Shown: positions 44,776-55,744, numbered from the stretch's first letter. The stretch: 64,000 nucleotides of DNA from Dactylonectria macrodidyma (GCA_020744425.1 JAGMUV010000003.1:1302001-1366000); one strand, 5' to 3'. Translations and numbers: made by a program. Notes: generated by a model from the letters alone, not told the origin.

Positions 44776-44782
44776 TGAGTCA
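44776..44782. promoter_or_regulatory. Perfect Gcn4/CPC1-type site upstream of HIS5
   Basis: TGAGTCA, the palindromic AP-1/Gcn4 consensus, about 295 bp before the HIS5 ATG. In fungi, amino-acid biosynthetic genes such as this one are commonly driven by Gcn4/CPC1 under general or cross-pathway control. The role here is inferred from position. Confidence 0.55.
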
Positions 44783-44936
44783 ACTTGCGCGCTTCAAAAC
44801 GCATTGAAGACGGGGATATACCTGTCGAAGACCCAGTATTTCCTACTCACAGATGTAGGAACCACAACGTTATCCTGCACCTACTCCGCTGTAGAATTGA
44901 AATCCAGTCACTATCAGCGGCCCACTCAGACGCAGA

Positions 44937-44942
44937 TGACTC
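44937..44942. promoter_or_regulatory. Gcn4/CPC1 core site upstream of HIS5
   Basis: TGACTC, a six-base Gcn4 core, about 135 bp before the HIS5 ATG, which is a typical distance for an upstream activating site. Confidence 0.45.
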
Positions 44943-45076
44943 GCCCCTCCGGCGTCGGCGGGGCACCAAATGTTTAAGACTCGAGGGACCCGCGTCGAGC
45001 TTCAAACCCATTGAACATCTTCAGCGCTATCAATCCGGGATTTCAAGGCCCCAAGGGAAAAATTCAAGCCGCGAAA

Positions 45077-46376
45077 ATGTCGCCCTTCAACCTCGAGACG
45101 TGCGCCCGGCCAAATATCCTCGCCCTGCAGCCGTACCGCTGCGCGAGAGAGCAAGTTGCCCCTCCCCCGCTGTCCAAACACATGCCCCGCGAACATAATC
45201 CCCCGCGAAACACCAAGCAGATATCCCAAGGCTAACCCTTGATGCAGCGACTACAAAGATGACGGCACCAACATCCTTCTGGATGCCAATGAAAACGCCT
45301 TTGGACCCTCACTCGGCCCTGACGTCGCCACGGCGGCCGGCAGCGGCCTGGACGTCGACTTTCTAGGCCTGCACCGTTATCCCGACCCTCACCAGGCCGA
45401 CCTGAAGCAGCAACTCTGCGCGCTTCGCAACACCCACGCCCACACACCCAAGACGTTATCGCCAGCCAACCTCTTCGTCGGAGTCGGCAGCGACGAGGCC
45501 ATCGACGCCTTGCTGCGCTGCTTCTGCGTCCCCGGCCGCGACCGCATCCTTACCTGCCCGCCCACCTACGGCATGTACGCTGTGTCTGCCCAGGTCAACG
45601 ATGTCGCCATCGTCAAGGTGCCGCTGCTGCCCGCCCCGACCTTTGCGCTCGACGTCCCCAAGATCCTCGACGCCCTGTCAAATGAGCCGGATATCAAGCT
45701 CGTCTACGTGTGCTCGCCTGGAAACCCCACCGGCTCGGTTCTCGCAAAGTCCGATGTCCAGCAGATCCTCAACCACCCCACCTGGAACGGCGTCGTTGTC
45801 CTCGACGAGGCATACATCGACTTTGCCCCGGAGGATGCGTCCCTCGCCGAGTGGGTGACTGAATTTCCCAACCTCGTCGTCATGCAGACTCTGTCCAAGG
45901 CCTTTGGTCTGGCTGGTATCCGTCTCGGTGCCGCCTTCTCCTCCCCCCCGATCGCAGCCCTCCTCAACAGCCTCAAGGCCCCCTACAACATCTCCAGCCC
46001 CACCAGCGCCCTCGCCTCCTACGCCGTCTCCGAAAAGGGCTTGGCCATCATGCGCGACAACCGTGCTAAGATCCTGACCCAGCGGGATCGCATCATCGCC
46101 GAGCTGCCCAAGATCCCTGGCGTTGGTCGTCTGCGTGGCGGCACCGAGAGCAACTTTTTGCTCTACGAGATGCTCGACGCGGCGGGCAACCCAGACAACA
46201 CGACGGCGCTGGCCGTCTACGAGAAGTTGGCCGAGAACAAGGGCGTTGTCGTTCGCTTCAGAGGTAAGGAGCACGGCTGCCTCGGTTGTCTACGCATTAC
46301 CATCGGTACGGAGACGGAGGTCACCAGGTTCCTGGAATCACTGCGGACGTCACTTACCGAGGTGAGAGGTTTGTAA
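45077..46376 (+). CDS. HIS5: Histidinol-phosphate aminotransferase
   Basis: PLP enzyme converting imidazole-acetol phosphate plus glutamate to histidinol phosphate in histidine synthesis. Two exons: 45077-45150 and 45248-46376, giving 400 aa. The intron starts GCAAGT and ends GCAG, a GC-AG intron. The nearby GT (45155) leaves the wrong phase. Using GC restores CARDDYKDDGTNILLDANEN, the conserved fungal N-terminus. Fold-type I aminotransferase features: SPGNPTGS (substrate/PLP binding), DEAYIDF (the Asp contacting the PLP ring nitrogen), SKAFGLAGIRLG with the Schiff-base Lys near 242, and FRGKEHGCLGCLRITIGT at the C-terminus. The gene carries upstream Gcn4/CPC1-type sites and converges on the GH76 gene 273 bp away. 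Confidence 0.95.
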
Positions 46377-46649
46377 GACGATACAAAAATGGCAATAGAG
46401 GCGGAAGACGAGGTAAAACGGCGTTCTAGCATAGATATAATTCCCTCTAGACATAATCTCGTAAATATAGAAACATCGGTCATGGCATGATGCGATTCTA
46501 AGTGTCCCAGTCCGCCCTAACGAGGGCCCAGTGTATATGTTGTCTAAATGAAACGCCACTCCTCGACAAAGCATTGTTGCATGTGACCCAGAAAGCAAAA
46601 ATGTACAAAAGCAGAGGGTATCTTTCTTCCTTTCTTCCCTTTCACCATC

Positions 46650-48163
46650 TCAGACGAGTCCGAGGACGAGTAGTACGGTGCTGACGCTTAGCGACGCAAA
46701 CACCAGGTTGGTCCGGGCCGTGCTGGCAGCGTCTTCCGTCTCCTCGGCCTCAGTCGCAGTGGCGGTGGGCTCAGAGGTAGTGGTGGGCGTGCTCTTGGCC
46801 TTGGCCGCGGGGTTCCAGTCGGTGTCGCGGACGACCTTGATCTCGTCGCCCTGCAAAGGCGGGGCGACCTGGTCGATGAGGAGACCCTGGATAGTCTCGA
46901 GGGCGCACATCTGCTGGCCGAGGCCATAGTTGTTGTCATAGCCTCCGATGTACCAGCGCTGCCCGCATGTCCGGCCGGTCGGGCCGCCGGTGCAAGCTAT
47001 GGCCGCTGCCTGGGCGGACGGATGCATGAAGCTCATAACCTTGTCGGTGAGCGAGGGCACGAGCTGCGTGGTCAGGTACATGAAGCGGGATAAGTAGCCC
47101 TTGAAGGTAGTCATGTCGGTGTTGCACCGGTTGACCTTTTCGCAGGCGGCCTCATACAGTATGTTGGTCGAGTTGTCGAAGGGCGAGAAGAACCATTCTG
47201 CACCGTCCAGGAGTTTCTCGGTGCGCGTCACCCATTCGGCCTTTCCGGTGTAGTTGGCCAGAACGGCGGCGCCGTACAGGTAGATGCCGCTCGTGTAAGT
47301 GAAGGAGAACTTGTTCGTCTTGGCACAGTTATCGCTCGAGTCCGCTCCATCGTAGACGTGATATGCCTCGTGGTCCACAAAGCCAACGTCCCAGGACCAG
47401 TCCCAAACCTTTTCCGCCCAGTCGAGGTAAGTGTCGTTGCCCGTCGCGCGCGCAAGTCTGGCGGCGAGCTGAAAGAGGCCGCCGTTGCTGACGGAGTTTT
47501 TGTAGTTCAGTCCATTGGGATTTGACGCGTAAATCTGCCACAAAAGCCCACCACCGCAGTGCGTCGTGTTCCATCTATTCACGAGTGAGTTGAAGACGTT
47601 GTCACTGATCTCAAGCCACGATGGAAGAGTCTTGTTGGGCTGGGGAAAGTTGCGTTCGGCGGCGGACAGGACAGCAGAGCCCCAGAAAAATAGGTCGTCG
47701 TTTCCTTCTTCGTCGGCATGCTCTGCAGGCATGTAATCCTGGCCCGTACCCAAGTTAGTCGGACCCAAGAGGGCCTCGATAACGACGTCGTTGTAGCTGG
47801 GATCTTTGGTGAGGTGGTAGTAGTCCAGCATGATGCCCCAGAGTGCGCCAGCCACCCACCAGTAGTAGGGATCATGGAGGTCGCCGAGATCCTGGCCTTG
47901 TCAGCGGTGCATCTAATGTTGGGGAAGCGAAACCTGTCATACCTTGGGGTAATCGGAACGGTTGCCGCTGTAGTACCCCATGGTGTCGAACGCCAAGCTG
48001 GCTGCGACATCGCGAATGGACTCTGCATGCCGTTAGCTCAGGCACAGTATCAGTAATTCGAACTCTTACCAGAATCGGTGATGTTTAAGCTCGAAGGGAG
48101 CGTTTTGTTGTCGGCCTTAGCGGCCACAGCGGACGCCGCAAAGAATATGGGTAACCACTTCAT
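46650..48163 (-). CDS. GH76 mannan endo-1,6-alpha-mannosidase, GPI-anchored (DCW1/DFG5 type)
   Basis: Cell-surface enzyme of the family that cross-links GPI proteins into the fungal wall (yeast Dcw1 and Dfg5). Exons 48163-48070, 48022-47943 and 47891-46650, giving 471 aa. The N-terminal signal peptide is MKWLPIFFAASAVAAKA. The GH76 start is SIRDVAASLAFDTMGYY and then DPYYWWVAGALWG. The paired catalytic Asp residues lie in EEGNDDLFFWG (about 123-124). Several N-glycosylation sequons occur. The C-terminus has a Thr/Ser/Glu-rich spacer and a hydrophobic tail (SLSVSTVLLVLGLV), a GPI-attachment signal. Conserved Cys residues and YIGGYDNNYGLGQQMCALE fit the family. Confidence 0.94.
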
Positions 48164-50280
48164 CTTCTTGATCTGATGTCGAAAGTTTTGTGTGGTTGTA
48201 GTGTAGATGTTTTGGGTTTGTCGCCCAGCGACAGGAGGCTCAGGAATATCCCCAGGAAACCGTTTGTGAGAAGGCGTGGATCGCAACACGCGATTATAGC
48301 GATTGGAGATTTGGTGAGCAAACGACGGGTGATTGAGTCCAAGGCCGGTGCGGTAATGTAGCGATTGAGACGGGATGTGACGTGAGGACGTTGGACAGAA
48401 GCGGTCACAATTAGAGGAGCCTGCCAAATCACGACGACAAAACGACCTTGGGTGGGACAAGCAGCGGATATAAGAGCAAAAGAAGTAGCAATGGGGCCGT
48501 GTCAATGCTAGACGCAAGCGAAAGGTTCAGGCAAAGATACGAAAAAGTAAAGCAAAGAGGGTCCGGGGCATGGACGGGAGATACGAAGTACTCAGCAAAG
48601 AATGAATACGAGGCGACGGGTGACGCTTGCTCGTGAAGGGGAAATAGCGAGAGGTTGAACGAGACGGCAGTGGTCCGAGATGCCCAAGAGAGGCCAGGCC
48701 TGGGCTATTAATATCGGGCATTCGCGCATTTTCTCTGTGTCGTCTTGGCCCAAATAGGACATGGTCGAGCGGATGGATGAGGCCGAGCTGAGAGGAGGAG
48801 GAGGAGCTGGTCGAGGAGCTGAAGCGGTGGAGAGACAAGGGGAGTGAATCCATGAATCCTCACCCACCACAGCACCTCAGGAACAACGAAGGGAGGCCCT
48901 TTTTGGACCCCCCAAGCATGGTGCAAAAAACCAGGAACAAGCCTCCTCCCCGCATTGCATGAGCTTGAGCTCCCCAAATGCTTCAGTGACTGGCTGAACT
49001 GGTTCCAGTGACTGGCCCTAATCGACCCTGCCGCGTGCTGAGTGCGAAGATCCCTTGACAACCCCTGAAACACATTCCCAGGGACAGGCCCACGATCCAG
49101 CGGCCGCTGTCCAACGAATGCCTCGAAACGAACCCATCGCCACCCGCTACAGTGTTTCGTCTGGCCGCGCGCCAACAACTACAAGAAGCAAGGGGGAAAA
49201 ACAAACACCATCCGCCGCTGATCATCTCATCACTGAGCACACTCATCTCTCGTCCGCTCAGAGCCCACAGCATCCACGCAACGAAAAAAAGCCCCTCGCG
49301 TCTTGGCCCGCCTCTAGCACGCACTAACACGCCGGTGCCCAAAGGCTTGGTATCGCAGAACAGACAAGTCCAAGGGCAAGCCGGGCCAGGGATCCTTCCC
49401 AGCGTCTCCACCAGTCCAAGCTGTTAGTCCCCAGGGCTGGAGCCAAACGGGTGCCAAGTAAAGTGAGCCGTACATACGTCTCGTCGGGGTCTGTCTACGC
49501 TACGTACCTGTATCCTTGAGAAAGCGTGCGCCTCTATCTGAAGGCGTCAAGCCGGATTCCTGAGAGGCTTGAACAGGAAGTCCCCGTCTAATCATCCCAT
49601 GGACGTCCCCGGTTTTACCCACGGCCTAATTCCTCTCAGTGTTTTCAAAGCAACAAGCAACCTGCAGAGTACAACACAGAACCACTGCCAGACAGGAGGG
49701 ATGAAACATGAAACCTGCCGCAGGTTGGATGATCATCTATCTCAGGGGCAAGAGAAAGGGGGCTTTGCTACCAAATCCTCTTTCGTCCCGTCTCGATCCG
49801 TTCCCACCTCGAGCATTGCCAAGTTTCCACGTTTGGTTTGGTCCTGTGCGTTCTTTGCGCGTCTTCTTTCAACCTGGAGGGGCGGGTATCAAAAGTCTCA
49901 TCCCAAAATGTGCCTCGCCAACGCACCTAAGAAAAAAGCGCCCGCTGAGTCAGACACGTGGAATGGCGGCTGCTTTGGCAGCACAAGGGTCCTGTCAGAC
50001 ATGCACATGTGGGCCGAACCAACCGAGAGGAACTGAGAGTATGAGCATGTTCATAGCATCTAATTACTGTGTGCACCTCATTAGCAGACAGGCTTGGCTA
50101 CCTATGTAGGTTCTAGACCACCGACTTTACCTGCGCCAAGGTCCCTCAAGTCTCCAGCACATATTTCACTACTGTGTTGGGAAGAGAGTAGTGACATCAT
50201 GTCTGCAGCCAGGGATGCTCGCTGCTTACCTGATCATGTCCGTGCTGACGGCATCTAGGAAGACGTTGCTGTCAGCCAAG
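48164..50280. other. Gene-free region between the GH76 gene and the LINE
   Basis: About 2.1 kb: the GH76 leader and promoter side, then mixed composition with no supportable gene. The right end is the intact target of the LINE insertion. Confidence 0.55.
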
Positions 50281-50292
50281 TCCTTGCTAGGG
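50281..50292. repeat. LINE target-site duplication, left copy
   Basis: TCCTTGCTAGGG, repeated exactly at 55761-55772 on the far side of the element. Confidence 0.85.
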
Positions 50293-50411
50293 GGAAGGAT
50301 TTTTTCTCCACGAATTCAACCCTTCTTACGGAAATCTCGTTATTTATCTTCTTTATAACTTTTGAAATACCTACCCGGTAGCCGCTTGGCGGAGATTCAG
50401 GCCTTTGGTGG

Positions 50412-51722
50412 ATGTCTGGCGTTACGAACCCCGCTTCAGACGTCATTGTCGTCATGGAAGGCGAACCGGATGTTCCGGGCGGGGGATATCATCGTCCCCT
50501 GCGTAAAAGGACCAGAACGACGAGGGCATTAGAGTCCGAGCAGCAAAAAGGCGATATGGAATGGCAGGAGGAGGAGAGCAGCGAGGGAGCTCTGAGTCAT
50601 ACGCGAACTAAGAAAAGAACCACGCCTAAGGCAGCTGGCAGCATGACCGAGGCGATCCAGGGTTTGAAACGACTCCTGGAACAGGATTTCAATCAAAGAA
50701 TGGAAGCAATGAAGGCAGAGTTTCAGCTCGAGTTTACAAAACTTAGCGACCGCATGGCTGAGGAAGTCACTAGGACCACGGCCCAGATGGCGCAAGAATT
50801 GTCACAGGCTCGAGAGCAGCTCACCCTGGTTTGCAGCGAGTTGGAGCAGACCCGGCTACAGCTGGACACCTTGACCAATGCTCATGCAGCAAGATCGCCT
50901 AGTCAGACATATGCAGATGCTGCCAGGATGACGCCTATTAGTATTACCACTCAAACCCCATCCACGGTTCGATCGGCAACCCCGGAACCGGTGTTCTGCA
51001 CGGTAGACACATCCAGGGTGCCCGAGGATCATATCGGAGATACTACACCAGCAGTGCTTCGCAGGACCATTGAACAGGAAATGCGAACATCTAGCGACCA
51101 ACCTAGTTGGCGATGTGTTGCAGTGACCAGAGATGGACGAAATGCCAACCGCCTGAGGGTCATCGGTAGGAACGAGGAAGAACTGAAGAAGATCAAGACC
51201 ATTATTGAGGTCAAGAAGGCTCCAGGTGCGAGAGTCCTTCGTGACCAACTGTACCCAGTCAAAGTTGACAATATCAACCGTACCGCCGTTCTCGACCAGG
51301 AAGGCAAGGTCCTTCCTGGAGCAATGGAAGCCTTGGGCCAAGAGAATGAAGTCCAGATTGCCAAGATGGCCTGGTTGAGTCGCAGGGATAACGCAAAGGC
51401 ATATGGATCCATGGTGGTATACCTCACCAAAAACAGTGATGCCAGGAGACTCTTACAGGAACGCTACTTCCTTGCAGCCGGTGAATCGGCTTATACCAGC
51501 ATGTTCGAGCGGAGAACCGGACCGATACAATGCTATAACTGCCAGGAGCTCGGCCACAAGGCTTTCTCGTGCAGCAAGAATCGGGTATGTGCGAGGTGCG
51601 CTGCCGAAGGCCACCATCATAGTGAGTGCCAGACGCAGGTACCCAAGTGCGTACCCTGTGGTGGACCGCACGAGTCGTTCAGTCGAAGCTGCCCGAAACT
51701 CTACCCTACTCGGCATGAGTAG
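50412..51722 (+). CDS. LINE ORF1, gag-like nucleic-acid-binding protein
   Basis: 436 aa. Residues about 75-160 are predicted coiled coil (EFTKLSDRMAEEVTRTTAQM and neighbours), for self-association. The C-terminus has three zinc knuckles: CYNCQELGHKAFSC and CARCAAEGHHHSEC, both CX2CX4HX4C, then CVPCGGPHESFSRSC of CX2CX3HX6C type. Such ORF1 proteins coat the element RNA. The stop codon TAG lies inside the ORF2 start sequence ATGAGTAG. The start at 50412 gives a 119-nt 5' UTR inside the element. Confidence 0.9.
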   Translation: MSGVTNPASDVIVVMEGEPDVPGGGYHRPLRKRTRTTRALESEQQKGDMEWQEEESSEGALSHTRTKKRTTPKAAGSMTEAIQGLKRLLEQDFNQRMEAMKAEFQLEFTKLSDRMAEEVTRTTAQMAQELSQAREQLTLVCSELEQTRLQLDTLTNAHAARSPSQTYADAARMTPISITTQTPSTVRSATPEPVFCTVDTSRVPEDHIGDTTPAVLRRTIEQEMRTSSDQPSWRCVAVTRDGRNANRLRVIGRNEEELKKIKTIIEVKKAPGARVLRDQLYPVKVDNINRTAVLDQEGKVLPGAMEALGQENEVQIAKMAWLSRRDNAKAYGSMVVYLTKNSDARRLLQERYFLAAGESAYTSMFERRTGPIQCYNCQELGHKAFSCSKNRVCARCAAEGHHHSECQTQVPKCVPCGGPHESFSRSCPKLYPTRHE

Positions 51723-54700
51723 GATATTCCAGGTAATTCAACTGAATGTAAGAAAACAGGACACGGTACATGAGAGCCTAATGAACGATACGCGACCCCA
51801 AGATTTTGCAGTTGTGGCGGTCCAAGAACCACCAGCATGGAAAAGTGACGGCAAACTATTAACAGTCCCTATGGGGCATCCCAGATGGATTAAAATGGTC
51901 CCTACGATTTGGAGAGATGGCAGATGGCCGATCCGGAGCATGTTGTGGGTGAATAGGGACTTGGAGGTCAACCAAGTACCAATACAGTCCCCGGACTTGA
52001 CAGCAGCAGCCATACGACTTCCGGACCGAATAATGTTGGTTGTGTCAGTGTATGTGCCGGGACGCAAGCCCCAGGCTCTTCGAAATACATGCCATACCCT
52101 GCACCAGGTGATCCTCGACCTCAGGAGCAGGGCAGGGATGGCGGTGGACGTCATACTGGCCGGAGATTTTAACCAACACGACCGGCTATGGGGAGGAGAC
52201 GACGTGGCCTTAGCAAGGCAAGGCGAGGCCGAACCGATCATCGACCTCATGAACGAACACGGTCTTTGCAGCCTCCTCCCGAGAGGCACAAAGACATGGC
52301 AAGGCCCCGACAAGGAAAGCACAATCGACCTGGTGCTGGCGACGGCGGAGGTGGCAGACGAAATGGTGACGTGCTCCATACACCCGACAGAACACGGATC
52401 GGACCACCGGGCGATCCAAACGACGTTCGATCTCGCGAGGCCTGATCGGATTGTCACGGAAAGACTGTTGTTCAAGAATGCACCATGGACAGCAATTAGA
52501 GCCAAAGTGGAGGACAATCTCCAAGAGCTTCCCTGGACAGTCGGCGTGCAGGAACAGACAGACCAGTTAATGAGGGTCATCCTCGAGGCGATCCACGAGC
52601 TGACGCCCCGAGCACAACCAGTACCGTACGCGAAGCGCTGGTGGACGAAGGATTTGACGAGACTTCGGCGGGTGTACACGTTCTGGCGGAATCAGGCTAG
52701 GGCACAGCGGCGAGCAGGTCAGGTGAGGCCCGACCTGGAAGGACGGGCCAAGGAAGCATCCAAGGAGTACCATGATGCCATTCGGAAACAGAAGAAACTG
52801 CACTGGGACGAGTTCCTAGCAGAAGATGTCAACATATGGAAGGCAGCCAAGTATTTGAAACCTGGAAAGGACATCATGGACGATAGGGTGCCCCCTTTGA
52901 AGAGACAAGACGGCTCCACCACTGTAGATAGGGTGGAGCAGGCAGAGGAGCTATTCAGCACGTTCTTCCCGCCGTTGCCGGCCAGGATTGAAGATGAAGG
53001 CGACCGACCGCAACGGACGGAAGTGCACATGCCAGACCTCACCATGGAGGAAGTTGAAGAAAAAGTGATAGCAGCGAAACCTTGGAAAGCGCCTGGAGAG
53101 GATGGTCTGCCAGCAATGGTGTGGAAACAGCTTTGGCCAGTGGTTAGATACCGTGTCTTGCACCTCTTCGACACATCCCTCAGGGATGGTGTGGTACCCC
53201 ACCAGTGGAGGAGCGCGAAGATCATCCCGCTAAAGAAAGCAGACAAGGGAGACTACACAGTGGCCAAGGCATGGAGACCGATATCGCTGCTGTCAACACT
53301 GGGCAAGATACTCGAGGCAGTCGTTGCAGAGCGGATATCCTATGTAGTGGAAAGCTATGGATTGCTGCCCGCAAACCACTTCGGGGCAAGGAAGCGAAGG
53401 TCAGCCGAACAAGCACTGATACTGCTGCAGGAGCAGATCTATAAGGCATGGAGGGCCGGCAGGGTGCTCAGTCTGATCAGTTTCGACGTCAAAGGCGCTT
53501 ACAATGGAGTGTTCAAAGAACGACTACTGGAGAGGCTGAAGGCGAGAGGCATACCTGGTGGACTGGTGAGATGGATTGACGCCTTCTGCTCTGGACGAAT
53601 GGCCACCGTGGTGGTAAATGGGCACACGTCACAGCTACGGGAGTTGCCACAGGCAGGTCTCCCGCAAGGATCACCGCTGTCGCCGGTGTTGTTCCTGTTC
53701 TTCAATGCAGATTTGGTGCAGAGAAGAATCAACGCAAGAGGTGGCTCGATGGCATTCGTGGACGACTACTCAGCCTGGGTGGTGGGACCAACAGCGGAGG
53801 AGAATCGAGCCGGCATCCAATCAATTATAGACGAAGCACTGGGCTGGGAAAGACGGAGCGGTGCGACGTTTAACGGAGACAAAACGGCCATCGTGCATTT
53901 CACGCGAAACGCCGCGCGTACCAGCGACAAACCGTTCATGATCAAAGGAAAAGTAGTCAAGCCCAAGACCAGCGCCAAGATCCTGGGAGTGGTCATGGAC
54001 GCGAAACTACGATACAAGGAACACATAGCTAAAGCTGCCGCAAAGGGGCTCTCGGCCGCTATGTGTTTGAAAAGACTGAAAATGTTGTCACCGCGGACGG
54101 CGAGACAACTGTTCGTAGCAACAGTGGCTCCCACCATGGACTATGCGTCTAGCGTGTGGGCGCATTCATGCGGCATTAGAGAAGCCGCTTGGCTGGACAA
54201 AGCACAGATGGTTGGAGCACAGGCGATCACGGGAGCTTTCCGGACCGTGGCAACAGCGGTGGCCGAGGCCGAAGCTAGCATCCAACCGGTGCAAGAACGG
54301 CATGCGCAAGCGGCAACAAGGTTTTGGATCAACCTCCGGACCCTTCCCAGGACACACCCGTTGGCGACACTGAAAGTGAAAGTGTGTCGCCGATTCGTAT
54401 CGCCGATGCAGAGGATTGCTCAAGTACAAGGGGAAACAGCCACTGAACGAATGGAGATCATTCGGGAGTACGCGTTACCGCCATGGAGAGACCGTATCCC
54501 GGTGTTGTGCGACCCTGACCGGGAGAGAGCGGTGGAAGAAGCAAAGAGGGTGGATGGCATAGTCATGGCCACCTGCTCCTCGCAGAGAAGGGGCATGGTA
54601 GGCATGGGAGGTGTCGTACAAGATACGGCGATCAACAACGATGACGAGGTAGTGGCCAGCTACTCCATCACTCTCGGGTTGACGGAGGAGCTGAACCTAT

Positions 54701-55494
54701 ACATCGCCGAGCTGGGAGCTATAGAGATGGTATTGAGATGTATGCCGTCTGGACTCTGCCGGCGGGATATGACTGTCATGACGAGCAGCCGCTCCGCACT
54801 AGAAGCCATACGGCGGCCACGACAACAATCCGGCCAACAAATCATACGGCAAATATACGACCATATCAAGCGTCTCGAAGACGAGGGCCACTCTCTCCGG
54901 ATGTTGTGGGTTCCAGCAGGAGAAGAGGATTTCGCGCTGGGACCAAAAGCCAAAGCAGCAGCGCGGAAGGCCACAGAAGGAGAATGCAGACCAGATGTGC
55001 CACCGCATCTAGCAAGATCCACAAGGATAAGACTAGCGATAACCAAGCAGCAGCAAACAAGAACACTACCAGAAAGAGTCGGGAAATACTCGAAGCAGAT
55101 AGATACGGCACTGCCAGGCAAGCATACCCGTACTCTATATGACTCGCTGAAGAGGAAGGAAGCAGACGTACTATCACAGCTCCGCACCGGAATGGTGAGA
55201 CTTAACAGCTTTCTGTGCAAGATAGGAACGATGGAATCGGACACTTGCGAATGCGGGCTAGCATCAGAGACAGTGGAACACTTCCTATTCCGCTGCGCAA
55301 AATGGACCGCGCAACGGGAAGGCATGTTGCGATGTTCACAGACGAAGATGGGAAACCTATCATACTTCCTGGGAGGAAAGGCGGCGTCTGACGGTGACAA
55401 ATGGGCGCCAGACATGCGGGCAGTACGGGCGACGATCAAATTTGCCATTGCAACGGGGAGGCTTGACATGGACCAGAAGCCTCAGGCACACTAA
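51715..55494 (+). CDS. LINE ORF2, endonuclease-reverse transcriptase polyprotein
   Basis: 1259 aa from ATG 51715, which overlaps the ORF1 stop by 8 nt. Residues about 1-235 are an endonuclease/exonuclease/phosphatase domain, with GDFNQHDRLWG (near 149) and the catalytic SDHRAI (near 229). The reverse transcriptase follows: WRPISLLSTLGKILE (near 520), SFDVKGAYNGV, AGLPQGSPLSPVLF, FVDD (681-684, the catalytic Asp pair) and ILGVVMDAKLRYKEH. About 940-1090 is an RNase H-like domain whose usual Asp positions are not all kept. The C-terminus has a zinc motif, CECGLASETVEHFLFRC (from about 1177). An in-frame ATG at 51403 would place 104 residues of ORF1-shadow sequence before the domain and is rejected. 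Confidence 0.93.
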   Translation: MSRIFQVIQLNVRKQDTVHESLMNDTRPQDFAVVAVQEPPAWKSDGKLLTVPMGHPRWIKMVPTIWRDGRWPIRSMLWVNRDLEVNQVPIQSPDLTAAAIRLPDRIMLVVSVYVPGRKPQALRNTCHTLHQVILDLRSRAGMAVDVILAGDFNQHDRLWGGDDVALARQGEAEPIIDLMNEHGLCSLLPRGTKTWQGPDKESTIDLVLATAEVADEMVTCSIHPTEHGSDHRAIQTTFDLARPDRIVTERLLFKNAPWTAIRAKVEDNLQELPWTVGVQEQTDQLMRVILEAIHELTPRAQPVPYAKRWWTKDLTRLRRVYTFWRNQARAQRRAGQVRPDLEGRAKEASKEYHDAIRKQKKLHWDEFLAEDVNIWKAAKYLKPGKDIMDDRVPPLKRQDGSTTVDRVEQAEELFSTFFPPLPARIEDEGDRPQRTEVHMPDLTMEEVEEKVIAAKPWKAPGEDGLPAMVWKQLWPVVRYRVLHLFDTSLRDGVVPHQWRSAKIIPLKKADKGDYTVAKAWRPISLLSTLGKILEAVVAERISYVVESYGLLPANHFGARKRRSAEQALILLQEQIYKAWRAGRVLSLISFDVKGAYNGVFKERLLERLKARGIPGGLVRWIDAFCSGRMATVVVNGHTSQLRELPQAGLPQGSPLSPVLFLFFNADLVQRRINARGGSMAFVDDYSAWVVGPTAEENRAGIQSIIDEALGWERRSGATFNGDKTAIVHFTRNAARTSDKPFMIKGKVVKPKTSAKILGVVMDAKLRYKEHIAKAAAKGLSAAMCLKRLKMLSPRTARQLFVATVAPTMDYASSVWAHSCGIREAAWLDKAQMVGAQAITGAFRTVATAVAEAEASIQPVQERHAQAATRFWINLRTLPRTHPLATLKVKVCRRFVSPMQRIAQVQGETATERMEIIREYALPPWRDRIPVLCDPDRERAVEEAKRVDGIVMATCSSQRRGMVGMGGVVQDTAINNDDEVVASYSITLGLTEELNLYIAELGAIEMVLRCMPSGLCRRDMTVMTSSRSALEAIRRPRQQSGQQIIRQIYDHIKRLEDEGHSLRMLWVPAGEEDFALGPKAKAAARKATEGECRPDVPPHLARSTRIRLAITKQQQTRTLPERVGKYSKQIDTALPGKHTRTLYDSLKRKEADVLSQLRTGMVRLNSFLCKIGTMESDTCECGLASETVEHFLFRCAKWTAQREGMLRCSQTKMGNLSYFLGGKAASDGDKWAPDMRAVRATIKFAIATGRLDMDQKPQAH

Positions 55495-55744
55495 CTATTC
55501 AGATTGAATCCTACTAACGTCATACAGTCTCATTTTGGCAGACCGTGCTTCAGCTGCTGAGGATAGGATGCTGAACACTTGGAGAAATTGGCCTTCAAGC
55601 AGGCCTGTCACTGCATATACATCAGATTGGACCAGCCAGTAAAGTGAAATTGTGGGGCTTCGGGTGATTATGGAAGAACCGTACGAAACGAAAATAGCTT
55701 AGCGCAAAGGCCCTCTGGGGTGTGTCCCCCCGGGCGAAATAAAA

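Larger units (their letters stand above)
44317..45076. other. HIS5 upstream region
   Basis: About 760 bp with no supportable gene. It includes Gcn4/CPC1-type sites listed separately and becomes GC-rich toward the HIS5 start. Confidence 0.6.

Noticed and set aside
45151..45156. GT donor for HIS5 intron 1
   Set aside because: The GT at 45155 gives phase 0, which puts exon 2 out of frame with the conserved DYKDDGTN; the GC donor four bases earlier fits.
45678..46274. 198-aa minus-strand frame
   Set aside because: Shadow of HIS5.
51403..51714. Upstream in-frame extension of LINE ORF2
   Set aside because: This stretch is the ORF1 zinc-knuckle region read in another frame; the endonuclease domain begins right after ATG 51715.
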